The position numbers and the translations under genes were made by a program. Positions 17,834-30,240 of a stretch of 64,000 nucleotides of DNA are shown here, one piece after another. The notes beneath the pieces are model-generated. The model had not been told where the DNA came from. It ran no database searches and was given only the letters and a program-made list of their open reading frames with translations. The stretch's first letter is position 1. The number at the start of each line of letters is the position of its first letter. The DNA lies in assembly GCA_020002185.1 (NCBI GenBank), contig CM034533.1, positions 39,816,743-39,880,742 on the forward strand, given 5' to 3'. Source of the stretch: Paraescarpia echinospica (lineage: Eukaryota; Annelida; Polychaeta; Sabellida; Siboglinidae).

Positions 17834-17870
<37 letters not shown>

Positions 17871-19130
17871 CGTGCGTGCATGCGTGCGTGCGCGCGCGCG
17901 TGAAAGTGAAAGCATGTGTGTGTGCGTGTGCATATTTTATTCAGGCGATATAGTTTTTACCCAGGCACATTCGCTGCAGTTGGTTCGTATATGGTATCCT
18001 AGCTAGCTATTCTCATATATGCGTGTTTAGACGATGTATGCACGCTGTGTGCTCACATGAAGATTGTTATCTGTTATCGGACAAGAGTTATCCGTAGGTG
18101 CACAGATATGTTGGAAACAATAATACGTCTTTATTAAATGAATGTACGGTATGTTTGATTTGGCATTCGCTCCTGCTGAAATGATTAGTATGATTTAGAA
18201 AGCGGTAGTTATCTCTTATCTGCCAGATTATTATTAGTCAACAAGTCAACAGTCATGAACAGAGCGGGCCCGACGCATTCAGACTTGGCATGAAAGGTGG
18301 CACCGAGCCACATTTACATTGCCCCGTATCTACAGATACACCACCAGAAATAAACTTGTTTGTCAAGTAATTATCCTGAATGAACGCCAGTTGTCTTTCT
18401 ACCATATCTAGTGATAAAAACATTAGTCAGACGTTTAATAGCTACTTTCAATCTCGTTTGTTCGTATACCGCATTGCTTGATTTAGGGCAGGACAGACGG
18501 TGTAGTTACCCAGGGCCCCCGTATAATGGTTTGGGTCTCCACAAAAATGCTTTTGGTGGTGGCCCCATGACGTTGGGATCAAATGAATGCAGGCGATGAA
18601 ACGCCTGTTGTGACTACATGGACGCATGATAACTGACAAACTAGTGGATGATTATGCAAGATATATGTTTTGAAATAAATATGTTATTTAATGGCAGAAT
18701 TTAGTTCTAAGTAAAAAAATCGGTGTTGTGCTCTGGAGTGCATGTTGTAGTAGGTAGGGAGAACTGTTATGCTAGAATGACCGGTCACTCACTGCCCAGA
18801 GGTTCCCACATTGCTAAATCCGGCGCTGCTGTATACTGCGATCCTATATTTGTTCCACGTATTATTTTTTAACCAACTGTGTTTCGATGTGTCTTACGGT
18901 CGTCGCTGGCATACTTCTTTCTCAAGGAACTCACTTGGTGCCATATCCGGTCGTCGTCCTATCTGCCGGTTTTTACAACCCCAGCGTAGCTCACCTGAGT
19001 TGAGTTGTTTGTTTCATGCAGTTGCTTGTGTTTAATTTTCATCAGCAACGGTATTGACAGAGGTATGTTTGCTCCAGCCCATTGTTAATATACGTTTAAT
19101 AAATGATGCTTTCATTCAGCATGTCAAAGT
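16285..19130. other. intergenic, no gene recognised
   Basis: Contains a degenerate CCTAA-rich patch (about 16868-16936), a (GT)n/(GC)n microsatellite at 17837-17905, and otherwise anonymous sequence with only short random frames. Confidence 0.5.
17837..17905. repeat. (GT)n-(GCGT)n microsatellite
   Basis: Pure GT run followed by GCGT and GC steps in anonymous intergenic DNA. Confidence 0.9.
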
Positions 19131-19205
19131 AATAATAATAATAATATTTAATATTTACAGAGCGCAATATCCATAATATGCTTAAAGCGCTGTACAATAA
19201 AATTA
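19131..19205 (-). mobile_element. L2-like LINE/SINE 3' tail
   Basis: On the - strand the sequence reads TGTACAGCGCTTTAAGCAT, later GCGCTCTGTAAATA, ending in (ATT)n. This is the 3' tail pattern also seen at 26450, 32670 and 38110. Confidence 0.5.
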
Positions 19206-19984
19206 AATCAGGCGATTCAATTTATACTAATAAAACCTGCAAAAAAAGAAATTTCAGATAAAATGTAGAACAAATTGAGTTAGTTATATTAAAATTACTA
19301 ATTAAAGAGTATAAATAAAATAAAATTAGATAAATTTTAAATTATACCTATATACTCTTTTTACATATATGCAAATATATATACATATATACCCACACAC
19401 ACGCACACACGCACGCATACGTAAATAAATACTGATACATGCACTCAAAATAATATATATATTATGTATAAAAGTAAATATGCAGTAAAATGTCCTCAAA
19501 TGAAATGAAATGTAAAAAATTGTCGGCAGTATTGAGCTTTGAACTTGTGCGTCTTGAAAGTCATTCTGATTGTTGTTGGTGCAATTCAGAAACGACATTA
19601 ATGGCGGGCAAACGTGATAGGTGGCAATTAAGGGGTTATCTCAGAACAGTGATGTCGGATATTAGACGAACTTACTTTCAATATGGGAAGTGGGGGTCAA
19701 AGGCAGTTTCGTTTGGCGTCGGACATCGATATTTTACGCTTCGGACCTTCGTGCGCCCCTTATTTTGTTCGTGCGCTCAGAGAAAATTATTATGGCACTG
19801 TTTCGTTCTTCGATTTACGCCGTCACGTGTTTGCGTCGATTACCCATGCGTTGTGGGTGGCAGCAGTTTCTGCTCCCCTCATAACTACCTGCGGAATAAC
19901 ATGACTGTGAAATAGTCGCCTGCGTTTTTGAAACAAAAAAGTAAAAATGGTAATATAATGCGCAGTATATCCAATCCACAGAAC
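19206..19984. other. intergenic, unassigned open frame
   Basis: AT-rich DNA followed by a 141-codon + strand frame (19490-19915) that matches no family I recognise. Two alternative + strand frames overlap it with similar openness, so I do not call a gene. Confidence 0.3.
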
Positions 19985-20345
<361 letters not shown>

Positions 20346-20962
20346 CAAGCGGAAGTATAAATATGTGTAATTTGTCGTGATCTCACAGTGGTGGTCTCTA
20401 GTCTTTCTATGGTATCTTCTGCACCCTTGCTATAGAGTATATCCCCTCCTGTTACCATGGTGAGCTATCGGAGGACTAGTCTGCACAGTGCCCTGTGAAC
20501 AGAACACCGGAACGAAATTAATATCAGCGCTGCTGAAAATATTTCGCGGTGACGTCAAACATTTTTGAAGCTCACCATAACCCCCAACTGCACCCTTTTG
20601 CCAACATATTGGGAGGCTAATCCTATATCCATCCCGCCAACCGGGTTCAGCGTAGTTCTTCTGATTTCTGGAATGTTGGCATAGTCAGAAACTACGGCAA
20701 TCATTTGAAATAACACGGATGGGAATACTAATGTTGACTCTGATTATGAAATGCCAATAAATGGAAGACATAATTCCTGATTGTACGTGGTCTAATTAAC
20801 AACAATATTATACAATTAAATGTACGATTTATTTTTTATCGCCGTTTATTAGAATTATTTTACTATTCACAGTCAGATGTGTAATTAGTTGGATCCACCA
20901 ACACCCTCGTCAGTTAACTTCACGTCTACAGGTACTTCACGTAACGCAACAGGTCCAGCGCC
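20346..20962. other. intergenic; possible 5' flank or LTR of the BEL/Pao element
   Basis: No coding frame. A 5' LTR of the retroelement that follows would be expected here, but I could not identify a matching copy downstream of 24.4 kb. Confidence 0.3.
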
Positions 20963-21238
20963 TTGACGACCACTACGATGGAGAAGTCGGCTGAATCGTC
21001 AAACGAACAGAAGAACGAACAGAGATCTGCATGCTCGCTGTGTCAACAAAAGGGACATCTGATCAGCATGTGTCTTACCTTCATCGCCAAGACCTTGGAT
21101 GAAAAGGAGAAAATTCATAAAGGAGAAACGTATGTGCTTTGGATGCTTAAGGAAAGAACACAACTCCAAGGAATGTCGCATGAGACAGACCCGCGAGCAG
21201 TGTAAACGTCAACACCCGACCTGTCTCCACGATGACGA
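20963..21238 (+). pseudogene. BEL/Pao gag zinc-knuckle region, frameshifted
   Basis: Two CX2CX4HX4C knuckles are present: CSLCQQKGH..C in one frame, and CFGCLRKEH..C in another, followed by QHPTCLHDD, a typical Pao gag ending. They are separated by a one-base shift at an A-run near 21108. Confidence 0.75.
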
Positions 21239-21359
21239 CTACAAGGTGGGTAAATAAAATGAATTCAATGAAACGTCTCAATGTGAGGGAGAGGATGCCT
21301 CTCAGAGAGAAGTGGAATCTGCTGTTTCCCTCAGCGTTACAGGAGGTGGGTTGACGAAT

Positions 21360-21560
21360 GCATCAACGGTCGTTCCTGTGTGGGTCTCGACGCTTAGTTA
21401 ACCAGAAAATGAAATACTTGTTTACGAGCTTCTCGACACACAGAGCGTCACAACATTCGTCAACCAGGAGACCAGTGAATCACTTAAAGTGGACATGGAA
21501 TCAGTGAGACTCAAGCTAACAACGATGATCACTTGGAACTCGATTATCTACTGCAAACGA
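21360..21560 (+). pseudogene. BEL/Pao aspartic protease remnant
   Basis: VYELLDTQS matches the catalytic LLDTQSD-type motif of Pao proteases. The aspartate of LLD is present, but a stop lies shortly upstream (TLS then TAA... in the same frame), so the enzyme is broken. Confidence 0.6.
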
Positions 21561-21781
21561 GTAACATGGCTGTGTGTAAGAGGTTTTAGCTCGACCAAGG
21601 AGACGTTACTGGATCAAGTCATCGCATCACAGTGAAGGAATTACCAGCAGTAATGCCTTCAGATGCCATCCGAATGCTGGAATTGGACACCAGACATGAG
21701 GAGAAACGTACGTGCCAAGACTACCTGTTGTTCTTACACAAGCTAGATACAAAAAATACAACAGAAGGCAAACGGTTATTA

Positions 21782-22424
21782 TGAGATGCCTCTTTCCTTC
21801 AAAGAGCGTCCTCAGCTTCCTAACAATAAGAAGCTCGCCACGGTTCGCTTGGAACACCTGAAGAAGAAGTTAAACAAAGATGATAATTTTTTTTACTGCT
21901 CGGCCAGGTATAAGGAAACTTCGTTAAACGAACACCTCCTTACTGGACCTGATCTCATCAACGGCTTGATGGGAGTGTTATATAGATTCTGGAAGCACTT
22001 GGTCATGTGAGATATCGAAAGGATGTTCCACCAGTTTCACGTCAAGGAAGGAGATCGTGAGTACCTCAAGTTCTTAGGGTGGGAGAATGGCAACACGAAG
22101 CAGGATCCTGTGGAATTTAGGATGAAGGTTCACTTGTTTGGAGCAGCACCATTGCCTGGTTGCTTCAACTATAGACTTAAGCATCTCTCCAAGCAACACG
22201 GAGAAGAACTTCCTTTATCTTCCAAGTTCATTAGACGTAATTTTTACGTCGATGACGGAGTCGTCAACATAGAAGACAACACCTCGGCCATCGCTCTCGT
22301 TAAGGAAGACATGGAACTATGCTCAAGAGGAAGCTTACGCCTTCATAAGTTCACCTCGAACAATCGTGTTGTCATTGACAACATACCCCCCTTCGGAGAA
22401 AGGCGTTGGCATCAAAGATCTTGA
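21782..22424 (+). pseudogene. BEL/Pao reverse transcriptase remnant
   Basis: Motifs GPDLINGLMGVL, DIERMFHQF, VHLFGAAPLPGC and FYVDDG mark the fingers and palm of a Pao reverse transcriptase. A TGA at 22008-22010 sits just before DIERMFHQF. The YVDD active site itself is intact. Confidence 0.8.
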
Positions 22425-22716
22425 TCTTGCCTTCGAAGAACTACCTATGGAACGAGTCCTTGGTAAACAGGGGTGTGTGGAGTCACATAAATTTCCGCGT
22501 CATCCTGAAAGACAACCCATTGACTCGTCGCGGAATATTATCAACCGTTGCCTTCTAGTACGACCCCCTGGGATTCATCTTAGATGGCAAGCGCATCCTG
22601 CAAGAGATTTGCAAGCAAGGAACGGGTTGGGATAACCCACTCCCAGACGCACTTCGCCCAAGGTAGGAGCGCTGGAGGAACGACCTCATTCACCTGGGAG
22701 AGCTGAACATACCAAT

Positions 22717-22962
22717 ATGCTACCACCCTCCAGGATTCGCAAAGTAACGAAAGTGGAACTGCACCACTTCTCAGACGCGAGCTTTTCGGGCTACGGACAA
22801 TGCTCATACCTCCGTCTGAAAGACGACCGAAACATGATTCACTGCTCTCTAATGATGGGTAAATCTCGTGTCGCGCCAACCAAGATAATGACTATACCGA
22901 GATTGGAACGGTCGGCTCCGGTTGTGTCAGTTAAGATCGGCAAAATGTTCATAGAAAACTAG
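22717..22962 (+). pseudogene. BEL/Pao RNase H (Peptidase_A17-type region) remnant
   Basis: HHFSDASFSGYGQCSYLR and RVAPTKIMTIPRLE are hallmark strings of the Pao RNase H region. The frame closes at 22962. Confidence 0.75.
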
Positions 22963-23334
22963 AGTACGAGCACGTTCAGTAGTGCTTCTAGACGGACTCG
23001 TGGGTGGTGCTCGGCTACATCGGAAACGAGACTCGTCGCTTGAATACCTTTGTTGCCAACAGGGTATAACGTATTCACCACAGCATGACACCACAACAGT
23101 GGAAGTATGTCCCGACCAACCCAACGAGAATCCTGCAGTCCACGCTTCAACAGGACTCACAGCGGCTGAGCTGCAAACGTCCAACTGGTTCTCGGGACCC
23201 AAGTTTCTATTGGAAACGGAGATTGTCAACAACCAAGAGCCAGTACTTGACATTGGTGACCCAGAAGTAAAGAAAGTCTTCGCTTCCAAGGCAACAAAAT
23301 AGTTCTATCTTGTAGAACGTCTATCACGCGTCTC

Positions 23335-24355
23335 TGACTGGTATAAGGCAGTTTGTGCTATTGCACGCTTACGACGTGTCGCGCATAAGACCGACACAGA
23401 TGACAACCTCACCACGATGAAAGAACAAAGAGACGCCGAGCTGTTCATCAACAAGGCAGTTCAACGAAAAGTATATCCCAACGAGGTTGAAGTGTTGAGC
23501 AAGAAGGCTACCGTGTTAAAGATTAACAACAGGCGTCATAGTCTTGATCCCTTTCTTGATGAGGAAGGTGTCCTCAGGGTTGGATGACGACTGCAGAGAT
23601 CCTCTCTTTCATTCCAAGTGAAGCTCCCGGTCATCCTTCCGAAGGACAACCACGTAACTGACATAATTATCGCTTACCACCACACGAACGTGCAACGTCA
23701 AGGAAGATGCATGACCATCGATGAAATTCTAGCGAACGGCCTGTGGATCGTCCGATGCAGCAATGCAGTAGCCGCCCACATCCATAGATGCGTCAAATGT
23801 CGACGGTTGAGGAGTTGTGTAGAAGAACAGAGAATTGCGAATTTGCGAAATGATCGCGTCGGACCTTCTTCTCCATTCACGTTCTGTGGCATGGATGCTT
23901 CGGACTTATTCGGTTAAAAGCCAGAAGAAAAGAATACAATCATTACGGCCTTCTCTTCACATGTATGAGTTCCAGAGCGATCCCCGTCGAGACTCTCGAT
24001 GACATGAGTTTGGACGCATTCACTGACGCACTACGATGCTTCATAGCAATTAGAAGCACAGTACAACGACGTCGCCCTGATCAGGGGACGAACTTCGTTG
24101 GAGCGAGGAACGAGTTGAAGGAATCTCTGAAAGAGCTAGATACGGAGAGGACCAAGTCTTTCTGGCTGAACACCAATTTGATTTCGTGATGAATTCTCCC
24201 TATTCGAGTCACGTCGGTGGAGTGTGGGAGCGACAGATCAGGACCACCAGGAGCGCCCTTACGTCTATTCTCAAAGAATCTTCCAACCGACTCGATAGTG
24301 CATCTCTAAGAACGTTTCTCTACGAGGTCATGGCCATCGTGAACAGTCGTGAGTA
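23335..24355 (+). pseudogene. BEL/Pao integrase remnant
   Basis: Pieces in different frames: a zinc-binding part (IIAYHHTNVQRQGR, then IHRCVKCRR), part of the catalytic core (FCGMDASDLFG, then DQGTNFVGARNELKE) and a C-terminal stretch (HVGGVWERQIRTTRSAL). Stops and shifts separate them. Confidence 0.75.
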
Positions 24356-25151
24356 ACAACGATACTGCCCGCAGTTCGCCAGAGTCGTTCAAGCCACAGA
24401 AAGCAAAGACGGGCTAGTAAGAAAGGTCAAGATACGTATGAGCAAGTCGAGGCTGGACAAGTAAGGAATACGCATGCATCTTCAATTCTCGAGCGTCCTG
24501 TTCAGAGACTTGTCCTCCTACTTGAAAGAGAGTAAGCTCGTCCTCCACTCCTCTTTTGTAGGATTTTGCATTTTTGGGAATGTGTTTTTTTCTCCCAGTA
24601 CATCCAACATCATAGTAATACTTTCAAATGCAGTGAACATCTTAGCTGTGATTTGTCTGAAGATACATGATCGCAAACGACAGGTGTAATTATGCACTTG
24701 CGTTTAATAGCGTCTGGCTTCGCGTTCGTCTCGAGTCCGGCAGTTGGCTGACAGTATCATCTAGACGCAACTAATTCCCTTTCATTAATTTTACCTTTTT
24801 AGAAGTAGGCCTTGAAGAAAAAACAAAATAGACCAGCATATAAAGTTAGCTTGCATATATGCATAAAAACAGTCGCCCTGCTGAAGAATACAACTTTCCC
24901 TATCATTGCCATTTCACCTTGACATTTCCAGGTTACTGACATGTCACCTTGACATTCACGGTCACGAACACAACATTAAATTTGGATCTGGCATGCATGC
25001 GTACGAAAACAGTGATGGTGCTGAAAAATATGAGGTTCATTATCGTTATTATCATATAAAAAACAGGGACTTTTATTAAAAAAAATTATTTGACCTTGAC
25101 ATCCAAGGTCATACATATACATATATGCCCACATATATGCATACATACATA

Positions 25152-25318
<167 letters not shown>

Positions 25319-25549
25319 ATACACAAAACAGTGGTGTTATTGAACAAAATATATATTTCACGTTCAGTAACACGTGACCTTGAAATTCAAGGTAAAGACA
25401 CAAAATCTGACGTGGAGCCCCCTCTAATTGGATTCGCCGTGAAATATTTTACATATATGGTCCAATTTTCTTGGTTCGATCCGGCAAGTAACGATTCGGC
25501 CAACAATTGGCCTTAACAAACCAGACTAGACGTACGCACATGCACACTT

Positions 25550-25705
<156 letters not shown>

Positions 25706-26449
25706 GAGTCTTCCTGACCTAGTGCGACGTCTTGTGTTCCGTGCAAGACCCGTTCATGAATGATTACACACGGCGCGTTCTTCGTAATCATATTCATCAA
25801 TTGTCTGCAGACAGTCGACACTTTGAGGATATCATCCTAACCCGCCGCGTAAACACTACCATTGTGTTCCATAAGTCACACGTGCTTTGATGGCAGCCTA
25901 CTGTATCGGTTCTGCAGATACTCCTGCGAGTCCTGACAACAGACGTATACTCATTGTATCCATTGATGCATTGACGACACCTTCTATTCTTCTTTTGTGA
26001 CTCGCTGAGCCGCGATGCAATCGCACACATTACCGGCATGCTGACATAATGAATCACGAACGCCGTGTTTCGTGATTATCCACTAATACATGTTGGTCGT
26101 CATATTCATTTTACACGTTATCGTATGCAAATATAGATAACATAGACACAAATTCCCTCCGGTAAGCAAAACATCAGCAAATATTTTAGGTAACAAATCA
26201 ATACTGTTATAAACATGTGTAGACTAGTCGATAAATCGAACTCTTCTAATGGAAATATAGACGTCGGAACGGGGGGCCTGAGGGCTGAGTTCCCAATATT
26301 TAGAGTGGGAAATTAACCCATCCAAAATATGTTTTGTGTGAATTTTGTATACTTTTAGTGAGCGTAAACGGAGTTGCAACCTGAGGACTGAAACTGCATC
26401 ATCTTGTGGTGCATTCCTGAAGAGTAATATGTATATTTATATATATAAT

Positions 26450-26918
26450 GCCCTTTTCAGCCTAAACTGCTCAGAGGCGCTTTACAAATTCATTGAACCA
26501 ATTCACACGTATTAAAAACGTGAAAACATAATATTTAGTATATCTATAAAAAAAACCTATGTAAAATTAAAACTGGGTGTCTAAGATATGTAAATTACAA
26601 ATTATCTCTAAAATAAACACAAACAAAACTATCTATGAACCAAGAAATATATGTTTTTTATATAAAATGTCATAAATAATTAAAAACTCTTCTAAAATGC
26701 CTTGCGAAACAAATACGTCTTTAACTGCCTTTTGAATACATATGTTGACGGTGACTGGCGAATGGATAGGGGTATGTTGTTCCACAGTGTGGGTGCAGCC
26801 ACAGAGAAGGCTTTGTCCCCTAGTTGCGTCCTTGACATGGGCACATCAAGCAACAACCTGCTTTCAGACCGAAGTGATCTTTTAAGATTATGCTGCACCA
26901 GATTTAGATTTAACAAGA
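26450..26918 (-). mobile_element. L2-like LINE, 3' part (host of nested insertion)
   Basis: On the - strand the frame 26916-26692 encodes the C-terminal end of an L2-type ORF2: RSLRSESRLLLD, FSVAAPTLWNNIP, then FKRQLKTYLFRKAF and stop. It is followed by a 3' tail reading GTAAAGCGCCTCTGAGCAG. The upstream part of the same ORF resumes at 30241, on the far side of a CR1-like insertion. Confidence 0.75.
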
Positions 26919-27006
26919 TTTAACAAGATTGCCATCCAGAGAATTAACTCTAGATGGCAGGTGGACAAGGAAGCCCTTTGGCTTATCGAGAGTCCAAACC
27001 TTTTAT

Positions 27007-28642
27007 CTACATAGATCCAGCCCTTCTGAGGTATGTGTCGATTTTATTTTTAAACATATTCACACTACTAGCACCCACACAATCATCAGATAATCTGTTC
27101 CATTCATTCACAGTCCTTTGTGAAAATGAGAACTTTCTCACGTCTAATCTACACTGCTCCTTTACTAATGTAACTTCATGTCCTCTAGTCTTTCTATCTT
27201 TCTTAACTGAAACAAACATATTTCTATCAATATTTTCATAACCATTCAATATTTTAAACACTTCTATCTGATCTCCTCTCAATCTCCTGGTCTCTAGTGT
27301 TGTTAAACCACATTCTTTTAGGCGTTTTTCATAACTAAGATCCCTCAGTTTTTGTATCATTTTAGTCGCTCTCCTCTGTACTCTTTCTAGCATATCTTTC
27401 TAGCATATCCTTCTTGCGGTATGGCCTCCACGCTTGTATACAATATTCTAAATGAGGCCTAACTATTGTTTTATACAGCGGTATTATTAGTTCTTTTTCT
27501 TTATATGCTACATTTCGCCTAATCAATCCAAGGATTTGATTTCCCTTTGAAGCTGCAATTCCACACTGCTCTGAAACCTTCATGTCAGCACTAATTGTCA
27601 GCCCTAAGTCTTTTTCTTTTACAGTAGTACTTAGTACAGTTCCCCCCATTGTATATTCTACATATTCGTTCCCATGTCCTGTGTGGAGGCATTTACATTT
27701 CCCAAAATTGAACAACATTTGCCACTTTTCAGACCATTTGATCAACCTGTCAAGATCATCTTGTAAATGCTGTCTATCCCCATCACTTTTAATCCTTCTA
27801 AACACTTTTGTATCATCTGCAAATTTCAACACCTTGCTAACTATATCATCGTCCAAATCGTTTATATATATTAAGAATAATATAGGTCCCAGTACTGATC
27901 CCTGTGGAACCCCACTCAAAACTGATTTCCAGTTTGAAGCCTCCCCATCAACAACTACCCGTTGTCTTCTGTCAATCAGCCATTTTTCTATCCAGTTAAT
28001 TATACCATTTCCTATGCCATGGGCTTTTAGTTTAAGCAGTAATCTCTGATGTGGCACTTTGTCGAAAGCTTTTTGAAAATCTAAGTAGATGATATCTACT
28101 GGTGATCCATCATCTACCCACTTAGTGATATCTTCCAAAAAACATAACATATTTGTTAAGCATGACCTCGCTTTTAGAAACCCATGTTGAGATGGGTTTA
28201 TCAAGTTATGTTTAACAAGAAAATCCACCATGTGATCTTTAATTGGTCTTTCTAATAATTTACAAATCACAGATGTTAAACTCACTGGTCTATAGTTCTC
28301 TGACTTGTTTCTCGAACCTTTTTTAAATAACGGTATAATGTTTGCTTCTTTCCATTCTAAAGGAACCACTCCCTCTTCTAATGACAAGTTGAAAACTGTT
28401 GCAAGCGGTATGCTAATTTGTTCTACAATTTCCAATAGTAGTTTGGGTGGAATACCATCCACTCCAGGTGATTTATTTTCCTTCAAAGCCCTAATTTTCT
28501 TAGCTACCATTTCTGGGGTTACAATTAACTGTCTTAAATAGTCTGATTCTGCCCCCTTGAACTTAGCCTCTGGTACTGGCAGTGAACTAGTGTCTTCTCT
28601 GATAAACACTGAACTAAAATACTCATTTAGGTCTTCTGCCAT
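27007..28642 (-). pseudogene. CR1-like ORF2 reverse transcriptase, frameshifted
   Basis: The 426-codon frame (28642-27362) has classical RT blocks: NKSPGVDGIPPKLL, IIPLFKKGSR, NYRPVSLTSV, IYLDFQKAFDKVPH, LSGVPQGSVLGP and the catalytic FADD. The frame is lost inside a 13-bp direct duplication at about 27387-27412. The true C-terminus (MLERVQRRATKMI onward to 27007) continues in the next frame. Confidence 0.9.
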
Positions 28643-28680
28643 TAAGAATCCTTCTGATATTATATTTCCAGCACTATCTT

Positions 28681-29075
28681 CTAGAGGACCGACCTTATCC
28701 TGAACTTTCTGTTTGCTTCGAACATACGCATAAAACTCTTGCTGTCATGTTTTATATTACAAGCTAATTGTTGTTCATAGCTTCTCTTTGAATTTCTAAT
28801 TTCAGCTGTAGCTTGGTTAAGTGCTTCTTTATAACTGTTGTAGTCTTCATAATTTCCAGTACATCTATATGACTTCCACATCATTTGTTTATACTTAATT
28901 TTTCTAATGGCTTCTTTCGATAAGTGTTTCTTTTTGGACCGTTTCCCTTGTTTTTGAAGGGTACAAATTTATCGACTATGCACTTAATTTCACTCTTTAA
29001 TATATTCCAGCATTCTGTTGCTGTCTTATTCTTCAGTGTGTTATTCCAGTCTACCTTTGCTAAATATTTCCTCAT
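28681..29075 (-). pseudogene. CR1-like ORF2 linker region, broken
   Basis: Two short frames (29075-28881 and 28884-28681) carry DWNNTLKNKTATECW and YKEALNQATAEIRNSKRSYE, the linker usually found between endonuclease and reverse transcriptase. Frameshifts flank both. Confidence 0.65.
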
Positions 29076-29137
29076 GTCCTTATACCTTCCTTTGTGGAAA
29101 TTTCTCCTATACTGCTTTTTACTATTCCTTTCTGATT

Positions 29138-29908
29138 TTACTTTGATGGTAAATGTATCTGGTTGTGATCACTATTCCCCAGTGGCTCACATATCCTGAC
29201 ATTGTCAACTAATTCATTCTGTGAGGACAAAACTATGTCTAACACATTCTCTCCCCTGGTTGGTTCTAGCACATGTTGAGAAAGGAAACTATCTTGTACT
29301 AAAACTAAAAACTTGTGGTCCTCACTACCCATACTCTGTAGAGATTTCCATTTTATATGCCCATGGTTAAAATCCCCCATAATAACACAGTCCCGTTTGC
29401 TCACTTCCCTTATAGCGTTTTGTATTTTTTCATTCTCTTCTATGCTTATGTTTGGACTTCAATAAACTAATCCAACCGTTAACGTTGAGTTTCCTGTAAC
29501 TATGTTACACCAAACAGCTTCTTCGCAATCTGCTTCTCTGTCTAATTTTATTTCATAAGCCTGGATAGATTCTTTAATATATAAAATAACTCCACCTCCC
29601 CTTCTTCCTGTTCTATCTTTCCTAAACATTACATATCCTGTCAGTCCCAATTCGGCATCTGATATATCGGTGGTTGCCCATGATTCGGTTATACCTATTA
29701 TGTGAGGGTCAATATCTTCTACCGTAATGTTTAGTTCATTTCTTTTGTTTACTATACTCCTTGCATTTAAACAAACACATTTATACCCAGCTTCAGAACA
29801 GTTTTCCAGACTGTTCTTTGCTGAATTATTTTTGCTGCCTTTATCTATGCCTCCAGTTTCAGGCTTCTCTGCGAGTCCCCCCTGCGAATTTAGTTTAAAT
29901 AGATGCAA
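29138..29908 (-). pseudogene. CR1-like ORF2 endonuclease, with internal stop
   Basis: The start at 29908 is followed by LNARSIVNKRNEL, IGITESW and RRGGGVILYI, the APE endonuclease motifs. A TGA (complement of 29459-29461) interrupts the frame directly after TVGLVY. The same frame then continues with CVIMGDFNHGHIKW, LDIVLSS and GNSDHNQI to a stop at 29138. Confidence 0.8.
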
Positions 29909-30240
29909 CCTGTCCCACTGTCAACAGATCGCAGCAGATTCTCTGAGAATACTGCTGCCCCCTTTCCACTTAGATGGAGGCCATCTCTCATGTACATATC
30001 TTCTCTCCCAACAAAGTACCCCCATAAATCTATGAATCCCACGCCCTCTTCCTCACACATCTGCTCAACTAGTGCGTTGATCGTCATCCTCTTACAGTTT
30101 CTGTATCTTGCCCCCCTTCCTCCCATTACTGGCAAAATTCCTGAGAGAATAACCTGTTCCACTCTTGTCTTCTTTAGCTTCCTCACTAGATCTCTGTACT
30201 TCTGCAGCATGTCTTTAATGTAGTATGTTCCTCCATCGTG
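29890..30240 (-). pseudogene. CR1-like ORF1 C-terminal esterase (SGNH-type) domain
   Basis: This frame has KYRDLVRKL, VILSGILPVMG and the terminal catalytic block DGLHLSGKG (Asp and His of an SGNH hydrolase triad). An esterase domain at the end of ORF1 is known for CR1-like elements. The stop of ORF1 lies 19 nt inside ORF2. The N-terminal part with the catalytic serine is lost because the insertion is 5'-truncated at about 30240. Confidence 0.7.

Larger units (their letters stand above)
20963..24355 (+). mobile_element. BEL/Pao LTR retrotransposon, degenerate internal region
   Basis: In + strand order the remains are gag zinc knuckles, an aspartic protease, reverse transcriptase, RNase H and integrase. 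This is the BEL/Pao order. Each segment is open for only 60-130 codons before a stop or frameshift, so the copy is dead. It lies between the fibrinogen-related gene and the MUC4-like gene, on the same strand as both. No LTRs or target-site duplications were identified. Confidence 0.85.
26919..30240 (-). mobile_element. CR1-like LINE, 5'-truncated, inserted into the L2-like element
   Basis: On the - strand the order is: end of ORF1 with an esterase domain (30240-29890), ORF2 endonuclease (29908-29138, interrupted), a linker (29075-28681, other frames), reverse transcriptase (28642-27362) and the C-terminal part (27393-27007). After that comes a short 3' UTR ending in two copies of ATCTTGTTAA. 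CR1-clade elements carry an esterase-bearing ORF1 and end in short tandem repeats. Frame breaks make this copy inactive, but coding similarity is high, so the insertion is not very old. Confidence 0.85.

Noticed and set aside
19490..19915. 141-codon plus-strand frame
   Set aside because: Two other frames are equally open over its second half and none shows a recognised domain.
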